A program made the translations under genes and the position numbers. Below, one piece after another: positions 23,401 to 55,929 of a stretch of DNA of 64,000 nucleotides. The first letter of the stretch is position 1; the number at the start of each line of letters is the position of its first letter. The stretch is from Physella acuta (Eukaryota; Mollusca; Gastropoda; Physidae), in assembly GCF_028476545.1 (NCBI RefSeq), contig NW_026731909.1:142001-206000 (forward strand), given 5' to 3'. The notes beneath the pieces are model-generated. The model saw only the letters and a program-made list of their open reading frames with translations, made no database searches and had not been told where the DNA came from.

Positions 23401-25373
23401 CATTGAAATAAAACTCGGTGGGTGGGTGTCTTACAGAGAGAGGATACGCTCATTGAAATAAAACTCAGTTGGTGGGTGTCTTACAGAGAGAGGTTACGCT
23501 CATTGAAATAAAACTCGGTGGGTGGGTGTCTTACAGAGAGAGGATACGCTCATTGTAATAAAACTCAGTTGGTGTCTTACAGAGAGAGGATACGCTCATT
23601 GAAATAAAACTCGTCATCAGTTGGTGGGTGTCTTACAGAGAGAGGATACGCTCATTGAAATAAAACTCGGTGGGTGGGTGTCTTACAGAGAGAGGATACG
23701 CTCATTGTAATAAAACTCGTGGACAAATTATCACACAGCACTATCCTTATGATTTTATTTGATTGACACTTTAAAAAATTTATAAAAAAAAACACATTGT
23801 TCATCGGTATGTTATTTTAATAATCAGTCTCCTGGGCTTGAACTAAAATTAAAATAAGTGGCGGAAACCTCCTAAAAACCCGTTATTGACACTGTAGATA
23901 AGTCTCAATGGACTGATTCATTCTCGTGTTATTAAACATTGGTTGCCTTTGGTCAGTTTCGTTTTTACTGGCAGTAAATCGCGATCTTATTCTCCACTCG
24001 AAATTTATTCTGATCTCCCCTTCAAAAAGACTTAACTCCCCTTTATATTTTTATATATTTGTTTACACCATTTATATATAGCAAACCCCGTGAATTTTTA
24101 ACCAGATGGACCAATGTTAGGAAAATTAAGCCCTACTTATAATAAATAAGTTTTAATAATAAGATTTACTTAGAGAGTAGTATAGTAGGCTATTGCATAT
24201 ACAAATAGGCAACACCATTTAAAACTGATAGTCTGACATAAATGCAATCAACTTTTCAATGTGTAATTTAATTCCACATCCACTTCCACTAATAATTTTT
24301 CTTTCCAACCTAACTCTTTTAACTAGGGTTTCTAAAAAAATTAATATGTTTATTTAAAGTAGATTAAAACAAGTAATTAAAAAAAGTCTAGTGACAATTT
24401 TAGCGCAATTTCCTTATGTTATCTAAAAATAGCTCTGTCTCAGCGTAAATCAAGAGCAGGGTTAGTAAAACCATTGGTTAGTTATTAAAACGTTTTTTAT
24501 TAATTTTTTTCCAGTATTTTACATGTTTTATTTACAATAGAGTAACATGACTAAAAACCATTGCGCGCCCAGCTACCGAACGTGATGTCGCAGCCATTGA
24601 ACGTGATGGCGCAGCTATTGAACGTGATGACGCGTGTGGTGTGGTTGCATAAAATGCCTACTAATTCGGTCCAAATTTTAATTAATTCAAAAAAAATTTT
24701 GTGACCGAACGAAAGGATATTTTTGAAAACTTTCTTATGCAATATTGTTCTAAATTATTGCAGGAATCGATTGGTACATGTTTCAAGTCGCTAAGTGGTC
24801 TGATTGCCGAGATATGGGCCAAAAACTGCTTCTTTTTGAGGTTTTTTGGCTTTTCCGGGAAATCCATGATAGAAACCCGGAATTTTTATGGCCTATGTTC
24901 ATCCTCGTAACTTGCTTAACATAATTGCTTTTGGAACTAGTCATCGATATTGCTTCGTTGAGGAGGAGATACGACTTAAAGCTGCGGACACACATTCATC
25001 CATTCATCCATCCATCCAGAAATGACGGGTTAATAAACGCAATTCTCCAGAATGGAAATTGCGCTAAAAAAATAACTAAAATTAATGTTTGACATTTAAA
25101 ATTCATACCCGGAAAAGAAATGAGATACTCGTTCTCCTGGAGACCGAAGACCAGGTTGATAGCGTTCTGGCACCCCAGGGACGGCTCGCTGCGCACGAGG
25201 GTCAGGCAGTCCCAGAGCCGCAGGTTGTCCATGTAAAGATGGTGGTTCTCCTCCCAGATGTTGTACTCCACCCCTCGCCCACTGCGGTGGCCGCCCTTGC
25301 CTCGATCGCCCATGACGGTGCCGCCCTCTTGTGCACGGTTCCAGTCCCAGGATCCATTTTGTGGGAAGGCCAT
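14251..25373 (-). CDS. Unrecognised 811-residue protein, seven exons, complete
   Basis: Exons in transcript order: 25373-25109, 21055-20904, 20370-20304, 19897-19699, 18807-18599, 16817-15537, 14513-14251 (stop TAG). All borders are AG/GT and phases close over 2436 bases. The ATG at 25373-25371 is preceded closely by an in-frame TGA. Residues 1-90 are Gly/Arg-rich, then globular (NHHLYMDNLRLWDCLTLV). Residues 105-135 look like a short coiled coil (ETMLENSKLRDENARLHAAV). Residues 220-297 are basic. Residues 298-370 are five tandem repeats headed QDRNN-HIA. The long exon 6 continues Ser/Lys-rich with a folded-looking block near 640 (YYTVKHFLDRHRWLTHADLY). No signal peptide, membrane segment or known domain was recognised. 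The exon 5 acceptor (AGAAG) is weak and chosen by phase. Confidence 0.8.
14565..14960. repeat. 16-18 bp tandem array beside exon 7
   Basis: Two related blocks: GGGATATTTTACACA(G/C)T units (about 14575-14697), then GGGA(TA)CACTATTTACA units to about 14940. It is intronic, starting about 50 bp upstream (minus strand) of the exon 7 acceptor. Confidence 0.85.
14961..15457 (+). repeat. 63-65 bp direct repeats flanking the SINE
   Basis: The segments 14961-15025 and 15393-15457 are near-identical, both running from CAAGG(T)TTTAACGGGG to ATCA(G/A)CATCTTTTAAAAA. They bracket the SINE at 15026-15391. This is too long for an ordinary SINE target duplication; a pre-existing tandem pair is more likely. 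Confidence 0.8.
15026..15391 (+). mobile_element. Composite tRNA-derived SINE with (GAA)n tail
   Basis: Order: remnant of a 5' tRNA-like head (GCTAAACCGAAAAGTCTCGAG then TTCGAACCCTCGGGCAGATG), body, a second tRNA-like module (GGCGTGGTCGAGTCGGCAAA, GAGTTCAAACCCT), AACACTAAAAATTAAGAACG and a (GAA)n tail. The simpler copy at 33.5 kb lacks the second module. It lies in intron 6 of the 811-residue unknown gene, antisense to it. Confidence 0.75.
16590..16817 (-). repeat. In-frame coding minisatellite at the start of exon 6
   Basis: Alternating 48-bp (QDRNNCHIADELDELD) and 39-bp (QDRNNCHIAGELG) units, five in all; every length is a multiple of three. The exon acceptor falls on the first unit (AAG before GTCAAGACAGG). 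Internal units carry CTAG before the same GTCAAGACAGG, so they contain in-frame cryptic acceptors. Confidence 0.9.
16850..18590. other. Intron 5 of the unknown gene: low-complexity content only
   Basis: AT-rich sequence with poly-C (17276-17291, 17461-17470, 18179-18199), (CT)n (about 18150-18173) and poly-G (18336-18352) tracts. No exon with conserved phase or recognisable element was found. Confidence 0.5.
18832..19215. repeat. About 95-bp tandem repeat, four diverged units
   Basis: Units share CTCGATACCTTGGTTCGTGG, an ACTTGATTACATA word, TTAATTAATTAAAG(A/G)CAGG and a poly-G run. It lies about 25 bp upstream (minus strand) of exon 5 of the 811-residue gene, without copying the exon. Confidence 0.8.
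19310..19415. repeat. Poly-G MITE-like element, partial
   Basis: The right end, AGAGATGCCTGAAAGAAACAC, matches the terminus of the copies at 27286-27470 and 60469-60694. The TATATATTTT and TTCGTCCGAAG interior words are also shared. Confidence 0.5.
20030..20215. repeat. Poly-C/poly-G tracts, partial MITE-like debris
   Basis: Four homopolymer C or G runs of 10-12 bases, and a GTAAGAAACACTGGG end resembling the poly-G MITE-like family. Intronic. Confidence 0.5.
20415..20482. repeat. (AT)n microsatellite
   Basis: About 30 AT dinucleotides 45 bp upstream (minus strand) of exon 3 of the 811-residue gene. Confidence 0.95.
20660..20903 (-). repeat. 19-24 bp minisatellite starting at the exon 2 donor
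   Basis: About eleven units of CACGTGGTATGAAACCTAT on the plus strand. The last recognisable unit (AAACCTATCAAGTGGTACC) ends three bases from the donor GT of exon 2 (20903-20902), so the array begins at the 5' splice site. Confidence 0.85.
21056..23720 (-). repeat. 2.7-kb satellite copying the exon 2 acceptor, about 55 units
   Basis: Unit of 44-55 bp: GTGTCTTACAGAGAGAGGAT then ACGCTCATTGAAATAAAACT and a short variable end. Read on the minus strand, every unit contains a pyrimidine run CCTCTCTCTGTAAG followed by ACAC(CCAC)CAACTGA. These are the acceptor and first ~15 bases of exon 2 (21055 downward). The true exon is the terminal unit. Variants (AGAAGATAC, ATTGTAAT, with or without CATCAGTTAG) cluster, suggesting local spread. 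Confidence 0.95.
23740..24362. other. Unique AT-rich part of intron 1 of the unknown gene
   Basis: No exon, repeat or element was recognised in this stretch between the satellite and the transposon copy. Confidence 0.4.
24363..25071 (+). mobile_element. GCGCAATTTCC element, copy in intron 1 of the unknown gene
   Basis: Contains inverted TAGCGCAATTTCC (24405) and GGAAATTGCGCTA (25057) arms. It is highly similar to 43806-44476, including the outer AAAACAAGTAATTAAAAAAA and AGTCTAGTGACAATTTT. Compared with that copy it carries ~38 extra bases with AAAACGTTTTTTATTAATTT. It ends about 40 bp from exon 1 of the 811-residue gene. No transposase; superfamily unknown. Confidence 0.7.
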
Positions 25374-26300
25374 GTGGGTTCAACGACCGGACGCCCTCAG
25401 CCGAAGTCAAGAGAATCCATTCGTTCTTTGAATAGAGTTTGTTAGGAGATGCCATGCGAAATTTGAATAGTGAGTAAAATGTAATTTAGGTAATGAAATC
25501 AAGTACGTAGAACTTCCAAGAGCTGCCACCCCCCCCCCCCCCCCCCCCACCTCTCTTCAGATTAGATGGTAAACTAGTTGAAGTAAGGGGAAGCAAATGA
25601 AATAGTGCATAGAGTTCTAGCACAGACCACATTATTAGTCATTATCCCCACATATAGATCTACCATGTTCACAGAATTTGGTAAACTCTACTTCATCTGT
25701 CCATTGACCGTTGTGTCCGAAAGGGTGAGAACTTTACTTTCCTTAGATAAACGTAGATCTAAATCTAGATCTAGACAAGTAGGGTCTCTTTAATTTTTAA
25801 AATATAAATTGTTTTCAGATAAATTCATCCATCGTGGCTAGTGTAGTTTAATAGTGCGTCAGGAAGGTGCTGGTATCTGTTGATAAAAGAAAATAATAAG
25901 GTCGATTAGAAAATAGCTTTCAAAAACCTGTCTCTACAAACCTCCCATTTTGTCTTCTTATTTTGAGCATGAGTTGTCAACAAATGGAAGCACGGAAAGA
26001 AATCGGTGCGGAAGTCGCATCCTTTCGAAACTGCTGCGCTAGCGATGGGAATTCCCGAAGTGATGCAGTTTTAAACATAGTGGCTTATAGCCTAGCTACA
26101 CAATGTTCGCATAAAGTAAAGATGAAATTTGGTCTCTAACTTACACAGGTTCAACAGTATAAGTTAAAACTTCCTCATCGCTTAATCTTGAAATGATAGT
26201 TGTTAGGATTTGATTGCGCAATCTTAAAACATCTAATCGTATTTTAATGAAGTTATGTAGTTTGGCATCGGGTGGGGGGGGGGGGGGGGTATGGGAAGGG
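25374..26300 (-). promoter_or_regulatory. 5' flank of the unknown gene
   Basis: No TATA or CCAAT element is convincing. Contents: poly-C run 25531-25547, AT-rich unique sequence and a poly-G run near 26274-26289. Promoter status is inferred only from position. Confidence 0.25.
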
Positions 26301-26309
26301 GAAGTATGT

Positions 26310-26940
26310 GAACCATAAATGAGGTCGAAGACTTTAAGTACCTCGGCAGCTATATATCAGCAAATGGCAGCATGGAGAAAGAAATTGCCACCAGAATAGC
26401 AATGGCAGCACAAGCTTTCAACAGACTCGCTAAGATCTGGAAATCATCCTCACTGCAGCAGAGAACTAAAATAAGGATCTATAAGTCAAATGTACGGTCT
26501 GTACTCCTCTATGCTGCAGAGTCATGGAAACTAAACAAGAAAGGAGAGAGCCGACTCAGAGGCTTTGAAAGAAGATCCCTCCAACGCATCCTCAGGATAA
26601 AGTGGGACGACAAAGTCCCGAACAAGGAAATATGGCGAAGGACAGGATTAAACGACATTGTCTCAGAAGTTCGAACGAGGAGATGGAGATGGCTGGGCCA
26701 TGTCCTACGCATGAGCAAAAAAAGACTCCCCAACATGGTGCTGAAGTGGAACCCACCCGGAAAGAGAAATAGAGGAAGACCACTGGGAACATGGAGGAGG
26801 GAGATGGAAGAAGAAGTACAGGCTACTGGCAAGACCTGGCATGAACTAAAGTGGCTCGCCCAGGACAGGGTGGAATGGCGGAGATTTGTTGCTGCCCTAT
26901 ACTCCACAGGGAGTGATGAGGATTAAGTAAGTAAATGACC
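26310..26940 (+). mobile_element. 5'-truncated LINE, reverse transcriptase C-terminal part
   Basis: An open frame runs from about 26312 to the TAA at 26924-26926. It has the thumb/C-terminal block typical of non-LTR retrotransposon polymerases: FKYLGSYISANGSMEKEI, then SVLLYAAESWKL, WRRTGL, RRWRWLGHVLRM and GRPLGTWRREME. The frame is uninterrupted, suggesting recent insertion. The upstream polymerase core and endonuclease are absent. A short TAAG-repeat tail follows the stop. The clade was not assigned. Confidence 0.85.
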
Positions 26941-27285
26941 GTAACGTTTTTTTGGACGATATTTACCTCCCCCTTCCCACCGTCACAAAAACCAAACCCC
27001 TCCCCTTACATGACGTCACAACTCAGCTTACACCCCCAGCCCCTAAAAATTGCAACTTCATTTTTTTTTAAAACATCGATGTCTTTCAAAAACATTAACT
27101 GAGCTTGGTCAACATAAGGTATAGTAGACCATTTAGTTTCCAATTTACATAGACAGCTATCTAAAACGCGAAATAACGGCTAAAATTAAGTATCTTGCAT
27201 TACTTTAAAATAAAAATGTGACGTCCACTATCTCACCCCACCCCCTCGTCACAGTGTCTCAAAATTACGCCCCCCCCTCCTTCCC

Positions 27286-27470
27286 TAGTGTTTCTTCCAG
27301 ACTTTTTTCTCCGGGGGTGCACTTGAAATTTTCGGGGGGGGGGGGGTATATATATATAAATTCCATTTCGTTCGAGGGGGGGGGGGACGGTAGACTTTTT
27401 TCGGGGGGGGGGGAGCGGTGCCCCCCCCCTCCCCCCCCCCCCGAAGAGATGCCTGGAAGAAACTCTGTCC
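27286..27470. mobile_element. Poly-G MITE-like element
   Basis: Ends AGTGTTTCTTCCAGAC and GCCTGGAAGAAACTCT form ~14-bp inverted repeats. The interior alternates four or more G tracts with TTTTTTCTCCGG, TTCCATTTCGTTCG and GTAGACTTTTTTCGG. The same order recurs at 46612-46815 and 60469-60694. Non-coding, G-quadruplex-prone. Confidence 0.65.
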
Positions 27471-27665
27471 TTCCCCCTTGGAGTAACTTTTAAAAAAAAA
27501 GATATAAGGGTCTATTGATTTAAGTTAATTCTCTCCCCTACTATCAAGTTTGTGAACTTGAAAAAAAAAATCTGAGGCATAATTTATGTTGGCTATATCT
27601 TAAACCTGTGGGCATAAACAATCCAGAGTAATAAATGAACGAACATTTCTAGTGGGACCCACAAG

Positions 27666-27962
27666 CAGTGACGTAGCGAGGTCGGGTGTCACCCGGTGCG
27701 GCACTTAATGGTGTCACCCCCCAGAGGCGCAGCGACCCTTCCCGGGGACAAATTTTCGATCTGCACACCCCCCCCCCCCCCTCAAACTTTCGATTTGCAC
27801 CACCCCCTCAAACTTTCGATTTGCACTCCCCCCCCCCCCCTCAAACTTTCGATTTGCACCCCCCACTCAGTTCTCTATATATTTTGCTATTTTTTTGCCT
27901 TGGTGTCACCCCCCCCCTAATTGGTGTCACCCGGTGCGGTCCGCACCCCCGCTACGCCTCTG
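27666..27962. mobile_element. hAT-like non-autonomous element (GGCGTAGCGAGG family)
   Basis: Ends CAGTGACGTAGCGAGG and GCTACGCCTCTG. Perfect 8-bp target duplication CCCACAAG at 27658-27665 and 27963-27970. The interior has inverted GGTGTCACCCGGTGCGG blocks and tandem CAAACTTTCGATTTGCACC with poly-C. Second copy at 48328-48636. Confidence 0.9.
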
Positions 27963-28399
27963 CCCACAAGCTAGTGGTGAGGCCAGACTAGTGGGACCCT
28001 CAGTCTAGGGCAACCATAAGAACAGTCTGTGCACTAGAACCCACTGGCTTGTGGGGGTCCTGTCTAGAAATTGAGACCCCCCCAGTCGGAAGTGGGGGTG
28101 AGGGGGGGGGGGCATGCTCATATCAGAAGAAACAGAACGTGGGTTTGAGGTGATCTGCATGCATTTTTTAAAAATGGAAACATTTTAATTAATTAAGTAG
28201 TCCTTTTTATAAGTAAGTAAATTATGTATTTGAAACTAAACTGTTAAAGGGAAGTAATAATTCCAAAACAAACGTCTAGCTATGCAATTTTAATACTTAA
28301 GAGTGTGAATCTCTTTCCATGTTGAGTTCTTAATTACAGTAACTCAAAGCACACCCTACAAGTAGGCCTATTGCAAAACACGAATCAACAAATTCAAAA

Positions 28400-31300
28400 A
28401 AATTATATTAAAATTCTTTATTTGTAAAATAGTTTTTATTGCAAGCACATTAAGACTACTCATATGAAATAAAATTGAGTCTTCTATTGTATCTCTAAAA
28501 CTATTTATTTATCAATTCAACAAAGAATTTTTTTAAACCTCATTGTAAATGAGGGTCACAGACATTCTTAATTTAATGTTCTTATATTCGAACACATCCC
28601 AATCAGGCAGGTTCTATTGAGAGAATGTATACAGACAAAAATACCTGGCCATGATATTAATGAACATGAACACTTATAACTAATAATGGATCAACATTTT
28701 ACAAACATTGTTACATTGTTGTGACTATTTCAGTTGTATCCAAATAAATGTATGGAATGAGAAGTACATTCTTGTTTTTTTTTTAAAAAAAAACACCTAA
28801 TTCTTTGAACATTTTTTTAGCATATTGACTAAAACATGCCTTAAAAATCTTGAAGATTACCAAAAATTTTGATTAAAAAAGATTACTACTAAAAATATTT
28901 TTTTTCTACATTATCTCCCTTGTACACTCCCTTACATTTTTAAAAAAACATGCATCCAGTATCATTAAAGTCATACAGAAAATTGCTGAGTAAATGAAAT
29001 TTGATACACATTTTGATCACATTTTTCATGAAAACAAATTAAGTATGATACAAAAAAACCTTGAACATAAAGTAACAAATTTACAACTCAAAACATAACT
29101 TACACCAATCTTTGTTATACAACTTGTTATAAAGACAGATTAATAACCGAGGTGGTTCATGCTCTGTTCCATATCATCACAGTCTACATATAGCAGTACA
29201 ATTAATGTTTTATTATACCAACCATATGCAGGCTGAACATAAATTATAATCTATAATCAGATTTTGCCAAAGTCAAAAAAAAAAAAATACATTTCATAAT
29301 TTGTAATAAAAAAAATGACAGGCAAGAAATCTTTAAAAAAGGATAAAGGAAATATAATTGAAGAATAAATTTAATCTGGATAAGTGAACATGTTTTTTTT
29401 AAAAATATATGAGGCTTTTAGCTGTGACACCCTTTACCAGAAAAACCTAAATGTTCAAAAACTAGTGCTGCTGATCTATCTATGCTGAATTTACAATAAG
29501 TTATTTATTTTTATATGTAGAAACATGTCACTAATTTACAAAACATTTTTAAGTAAACTCAATTATTATGATAACATATTTGGTATTTCGATAACTGTTA
29601 AGCTTCTGGAAAATAAATGAAACACTCAATATATATTTAAAATAATCATAAAATCACCATTTCATAACTTATTGGGCATGCATCATGCTCTTTAAAATCT
29701 TAATGACAAAGTCTATAACTTAGGAGTTTAATTGAAGACCTTAGTGCTGAAAGTACCTATGTAACAAAGTAAACATTTTGAAATAACAGTTTACAAATAC
29801 ACTATAGAAGTAAACATTTGATTTGATATGGTTCTGAAGCAGTAACAATAATATTGTTTTATTTGAGTTCAGGCTAACACATATCAAATTGTAAAAAAAA
29901 AATGAAACTTATCTGTAAATATTAAATACAGCATTAAATTATTGTGGTGGGGACAATATTTATATATACAATCTGAACAAAGTTAACAAAGTATTTATTG
30001 CAAACAAAAAAAAACAAATAAACTTTAAAAAAAAAAAACAATTCAGGAAACATAACTATGAAGAGAGTCAAAATTTAAGTAAGTAATTAAACGTATTATC
30101 CTAGTATATGTTAATACTAGAAATGAGCAGACATGTTCAAAACATACACATAAACAATCGGAAAGTCCAAAATCTACAAACACTACACAGCTACTAACCA
30201 TCAAGTTCTACGCTACAATACTTGTGCACTATTCTGCTACACATTGCCTTGACCTTACAGTTCCAGTTTTTTAAATGCTCAAATCTATTCACAAATTAAT
30301 ACATCTCATCCCTACACAGCAATAAGCTTTTGAAAAGGCAAAATATAAATAAGTATTTATATAATTTTATAAATACTAACATACATCCAGTATGTACGTT
30401 TACATGTATATACTTGTACAAAACTCAAAATTAAACATTAAAACAAGTGCGAAAAAGCTAATGAAAGATACTTTAATAAAAAGCCTTCTTCACACGGAAC
30501 TGAAACTTCCAAATCAACTCTGCATAGCAGGTTGTTCAAATTCTTAGTGTAGCTCACTCACAAAATTAATTGATTAACATTACATATTAATGAACATTAC
30601 ACCATATGATCACAATTTACTTCTTAAACAAACAACTTTAAAACAACCAACAAATAATAATAAATAATGGCAGATGTTTGTAAAATGTTTACAGATGCTT
30701 TCTGGTGCACTGTTTTGACTTGTTTAATACATTTGGTCACACATGTTTGCCTAGTCAGAAAGGAAGATTTTTTAAGAGTATTTATTAATAGCAGTGTAAT
30801 TTTAAAATAAAAACTACAATTTAAAAAGAATTAATATTATCAATTTTTTTGAAAATTGGTACTCAGCTACTTCACTAAAAGTATATTTAATATTCATCAA
30901 CACTGGGCAACAATAAATTAAAATAACATAAACAACATTGGGAATGGTAACTTTAACTGGCGTAAATTAGCTATTGTGGAAATGTAGGCTTAGCATTTGT
31001 GATTTCACCAGATGTTAAGCATCAAGTATCCATCAAGGGAAATAACTGTAGTGAAAGGACCCCTGGTTATTGGAAATGATTTAAGTTTATTGGATAAGCA
31101 AAATGATTTCCTGTTTAAAATATTTTTTTAAATGCAGGGGCAGCCTAAGTTATTGAACAATGTATGTTTTAAAAAAATAAATTGATAATTAAACTAAAAA
31201 TAAATATCTCGACTAGATGTCTTCATTACCATGAACAATAATGCAAAAAGAAAATACATTACAACTTAAATTGTGGCTTAGCTTAACATCACGTTTTTAA

Positions 31301-32787
31301 GCATTTATAGTGGACTTTTCAATGCAGCATATAATTTCCTTTCAATGGCAGCTGAAAATTAATAACATGTCGTTAAATGCAAAAAAATTAAAAGCTTTCA
31401 AACATTTCTAAGCAACATGATATGCCAAGCATATTTCTCTTAATGAGAGATGTAGAATGGGAATGTGGCTATCATGAGTTTCAAAGCAGCACTTACAAAC
31501 AGTTGTTCATTTAGCAGGATTGTGCACAATATAATCAAAATTACATCAAGGAAATTATGCTTTAGTAGAAACAAATCTTTAATAGTAAATAATCTTGATG
31601 GTGAATAGCCACAGTAGAAAATCTAAACAGGTATCCTATTGTGGTTATAGTGTTGACTGAACGTAAACTTCTTTTATTGGAGAGCATTAAAGAGGTTTAT
31701 ATGAACAATTCTAACATTAGTTGTCTTAACAATTATTGTTAAAAAACAAATATTGGAATGTGAATGAGTTCAAATAAAACTATTTGGTGGTACATTACTT
31801 TTAAAATACCTAGTCAAATATATATCCCAAATCAGAACTTTTAATAGTGAATTAATTTAAATTGATTTAAATAAACTTACTTCATGAATGTAATGAATGT
31901 AAGCATAAGACAATATTGCCTTGGTTTCTAATACATTTTTCAGTTTTTAGTATTTAAATATCAAAGTTTAATGACCGTTTATAAAAAAAATATCAGCACT
32001 ATGGGTATATTCTTTTTGGTTGCAAATTATAAAAATATTAACATTTTCACCCTTCATCTTATGTGCAAAAATGTCATCAATACTGAATTAACAACAAAAA
32101 ATATTTGTGGAAAACAAAAATTGTGTAAATAAAATGTGCACATAATTTTAAACACCGAATTACATATTTGTAGTATTGATGTCTCAGATTGGCTAAAATC
32201 AACATGAAAAAAACAACTCATTTAGCTACACAGCTAATATATGTACAACAAAATAAATAAATTACAATTTGTATACAAATATTCCTCTTATCGAACCACT
32301 CCAATCACATTAAGTTTGATAACAGTTACTTTAAGCATTTAGATAATCCATTTAAAAAAATAAAACTACAACCCTTAATTTAGCACATGAATCACTATAA
32401 GAAATACTAATACTGACTTCCTTAAATATTTTAACACAACTCACAATTTGTAGTCGTATGTTAACCCATTATAACTAAACTACAGGGGATGGTACGTGAT
32501 CACATACATGCACATCTTCAGCATAACACAGCTTAAATTATGCAACGTCTAGTTCAAGTTCTTGTAGTGACTTCAGTTTACTTTGTTTAATAAAGTATAG
32601 ACTGGGTCTTGCAGAATTTAGTTGAAAAGTATAGACTGGGTCTTGCAGCATTTAGTTGAAAAGTATAGACTGGGTCTTGCAGGATTTAGTTGAAAAGTAT
32701 AGACTGGGTCCTGCAGCATTTAGTTGAAAAGTATAGACTGGGTCTTGAAGGATTTAGTTGAAAAGTATAGACTGGGTCTTGCAGAAT
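28400..32787 (-). other. Probable long 3' UTR of the ClC exchanger gene
   Basis: About 4.4 kb of AT-rich, largely repeat-free sequence follows the ClC stop codon. There is no coding potential on either strand. It ends near candidate AATAAA signals at 28435-28440 and 28417-28422 (minus strand). The change to repeat-rich DNA just beyond suggests a transcript end, but this is inference. Confidence 0.4.
28417..28422 (-). terminator. Candidate poly(A) signal AATAAA
   Basis: Minus-strand AATAAA, with another 18 bp upstream at 28435-28440, at the edge of the repeat-free stretch after the ClC gene. Other A/T-rich hexamers occur nearer the stop codon. Confidence 0.3.

Positions 32788-32800
<13 letters not shown>
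32593..32800 (-). repeat. 34-bp minisatellite copying the stop codon of the ClC gene
   Basis: Six units of about 34 bp follow the ClC stop. Minus-strand reading: each contains GACCCAGTCTATACTTTTCA followed by ACTAAAT. That copies the last ~24 coding bases and the TAA with small changes (coding copy has AGAGTC). The coding end is the first unit. Confidence 0.9.
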
Positions 32801-54485
<21,685 letters not shown>

Positions 54486-54620
54486 CGTACAACTAACCTC
54501 CTCGCTGATTGGTCGACAGAATCAAAACACGGGCCGCTAGAGCCAATCACAGAGGCGGACACATAAATGTTGGAAACCGCGGCGGATGTCCATGCAAGTG
54601 ACCGGTCCGTCCATCATATA
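54486..54620 (-). promoter_or_regulatory. Putative ClC promoter / 5' UTR with two CCAAT-type motifs
   Basis: A GC-richer island in AT-rich DNA directly upstream of the ClC ATG. It contains ATTGG at 54508-54512 (CCAAT on the gene's strand) and CCAAT at 54543-54547, the reverse orientation, about 35 bp apart, plus CGCGGCGG-like CpG words. No TATA box. NF-Y-type sites at such spacing are common in housekeeping promoters (established); their use here is inference. Confidence 0.4.
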
Positions 54621-54639
54621 TTAAAACTTGGTTGGGTTT

Positions 54640-54815
54640 AACGAACGAGTTAAAGACTTTAAATCCTGACTAATAGAATCGGAACTGATATCTTAAAATC
54701 CTGTATAATAGAATTGGAAGAAATAGCTTAAAATCCTGAAGAATAGAATTGGAACTAATGACTTCAAATCCTGAAGAATAGCATCGGAAATTGTGAAAAT
54801 CATGTAGAGAAGAAT
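54640..54815. repeat. About 35-bp repeat, four diverged units
   Basis: Units of AAATCCTGA(A/C)(G/T)AATAGAAT(C/T)GGAA(C/G). Intergenic, upstream of the ClC gene. Confidence 0.8.
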
Positions 54816-55605
54816 CGAACCACACTTCACCACTGCACATTTTAAGTCAGAACTGATTTATATCATACAGAACGGTTGTGTACACAAACTTAGATACTAC
54901 CAACATCAGCGTGTGAAATCATTGCACAAGAAACCTTGCAATAAAGGCACAACACATTTTGCAATCACTTGAATACCAACTCTTGCCAATTAGAAACAAC
55001 AAAGTGACAATTGGATGCACAACTGATTACTGGATGGTGAGATATCCAAGAATTAGTATCAGACAAGGGAGGTTACAAGGTCATATTTGGTTCGGGTTAT
55101 TAAAACATTTGAACAACATGAAATCACCAAACACATGGATAAGCGAAAATATCTGGTTGAGCGAATACAGTTAAGAGTTAAAACGGAATAATAGATGTCC
55201 AAGTTAAATATGAATGAAGGGTTATGTTACATTGTGAAAAAATTATCACAAGTATAAATCTAATTCTGCCTAATATACTTGTACAACCGAGTTGTTTTTT
55301 TTTCTTGCATTACAACAAAAATCAGATTAAAAAGTAAAAAATTTAGATAAAGTTTGTTGAAGTACTGTACGTTATAACAGTTTTGTTTGTGTTTGTCTGG
55401 TGGTGGGCGTGGCTGTCTTATGGTCTAATTACCGTAACATACAAGAGAGGCGAGAAACATTCCACACAGAGACGATGGTACAGTCTACAATCTACATAGT
55501 GAATTTAACCTCACACGGAAAATTGTTACAAAAAAGACTGAAGGTTAGTGTAGAACCAAGTATACTCAATTGTAGGCTATGGGAAGTAAAGGTGTGTGTA
55601 TAGCT
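54816..55605. other. Intergenic, nothing recognised
   Basis: AT-rich unique sequence; open stretches lack any recognisable motif. Confidence 0.4.
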
Positions 55606-55609
55606 CAGG

Positions 55610-55925
55610 GGAAAAGGAGAGATTCTTAAAAGGAGAGATTCTGAAAAGGAGAGATTCTGAAAAGGAGAGATTCTGAAAAGGAGAGATTCTGAAAAGGAGA
55701 GGTTCTGAAAAGGAGAGGTTCTGAAAAGGAGAGGTTCTGAAAAGGAGAGGTTCTGAAAAGGAGAGGTTCTGAAAAGGAGAGGTTCTGAAAAGGAGAGGTT
55801 CTGAAAAGGAAAGGTTCTGAAAAGTAGAGATTCTAAAAAGTAGAGATTCTGAAAAGTACAGATTCTGAAAAGTACAGATTCTGAAAAGTACAGATTCTGA
55901 AAAGTAGAGGCTGTGAAAAATAGAG
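55610..55925. repeat. 16-bp AAAAGGAGAGATTCTG minisatellite, about 20 units
   Basis: Near-identical units with ordered drift: GAGATT, then GAGGTT, then AGTAGAGATT, then AGTACAGATT. This is a clear spatial gradient of variants. Confidence 0.95.
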
Positions 55926-55929
55926 TATA

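Noticed and set aside
21056-23720. Possible CRISPR array
   Set aside because: Directly tandem units with no unique spacers, in an intron of a eukaryotic gene.
25089-25455. Overlapping open frames on both strands
   Set aside because: Shadows of exon 1 of the 811-residue gene; only the frame starting at 25373 joins exon 2 in phase.
26310-26940. Host gene of 184 residues
   Set aside because: The motifs (YLG..IS, GRP..TWRR) are those of LINE reverse transcriptase C-termini.
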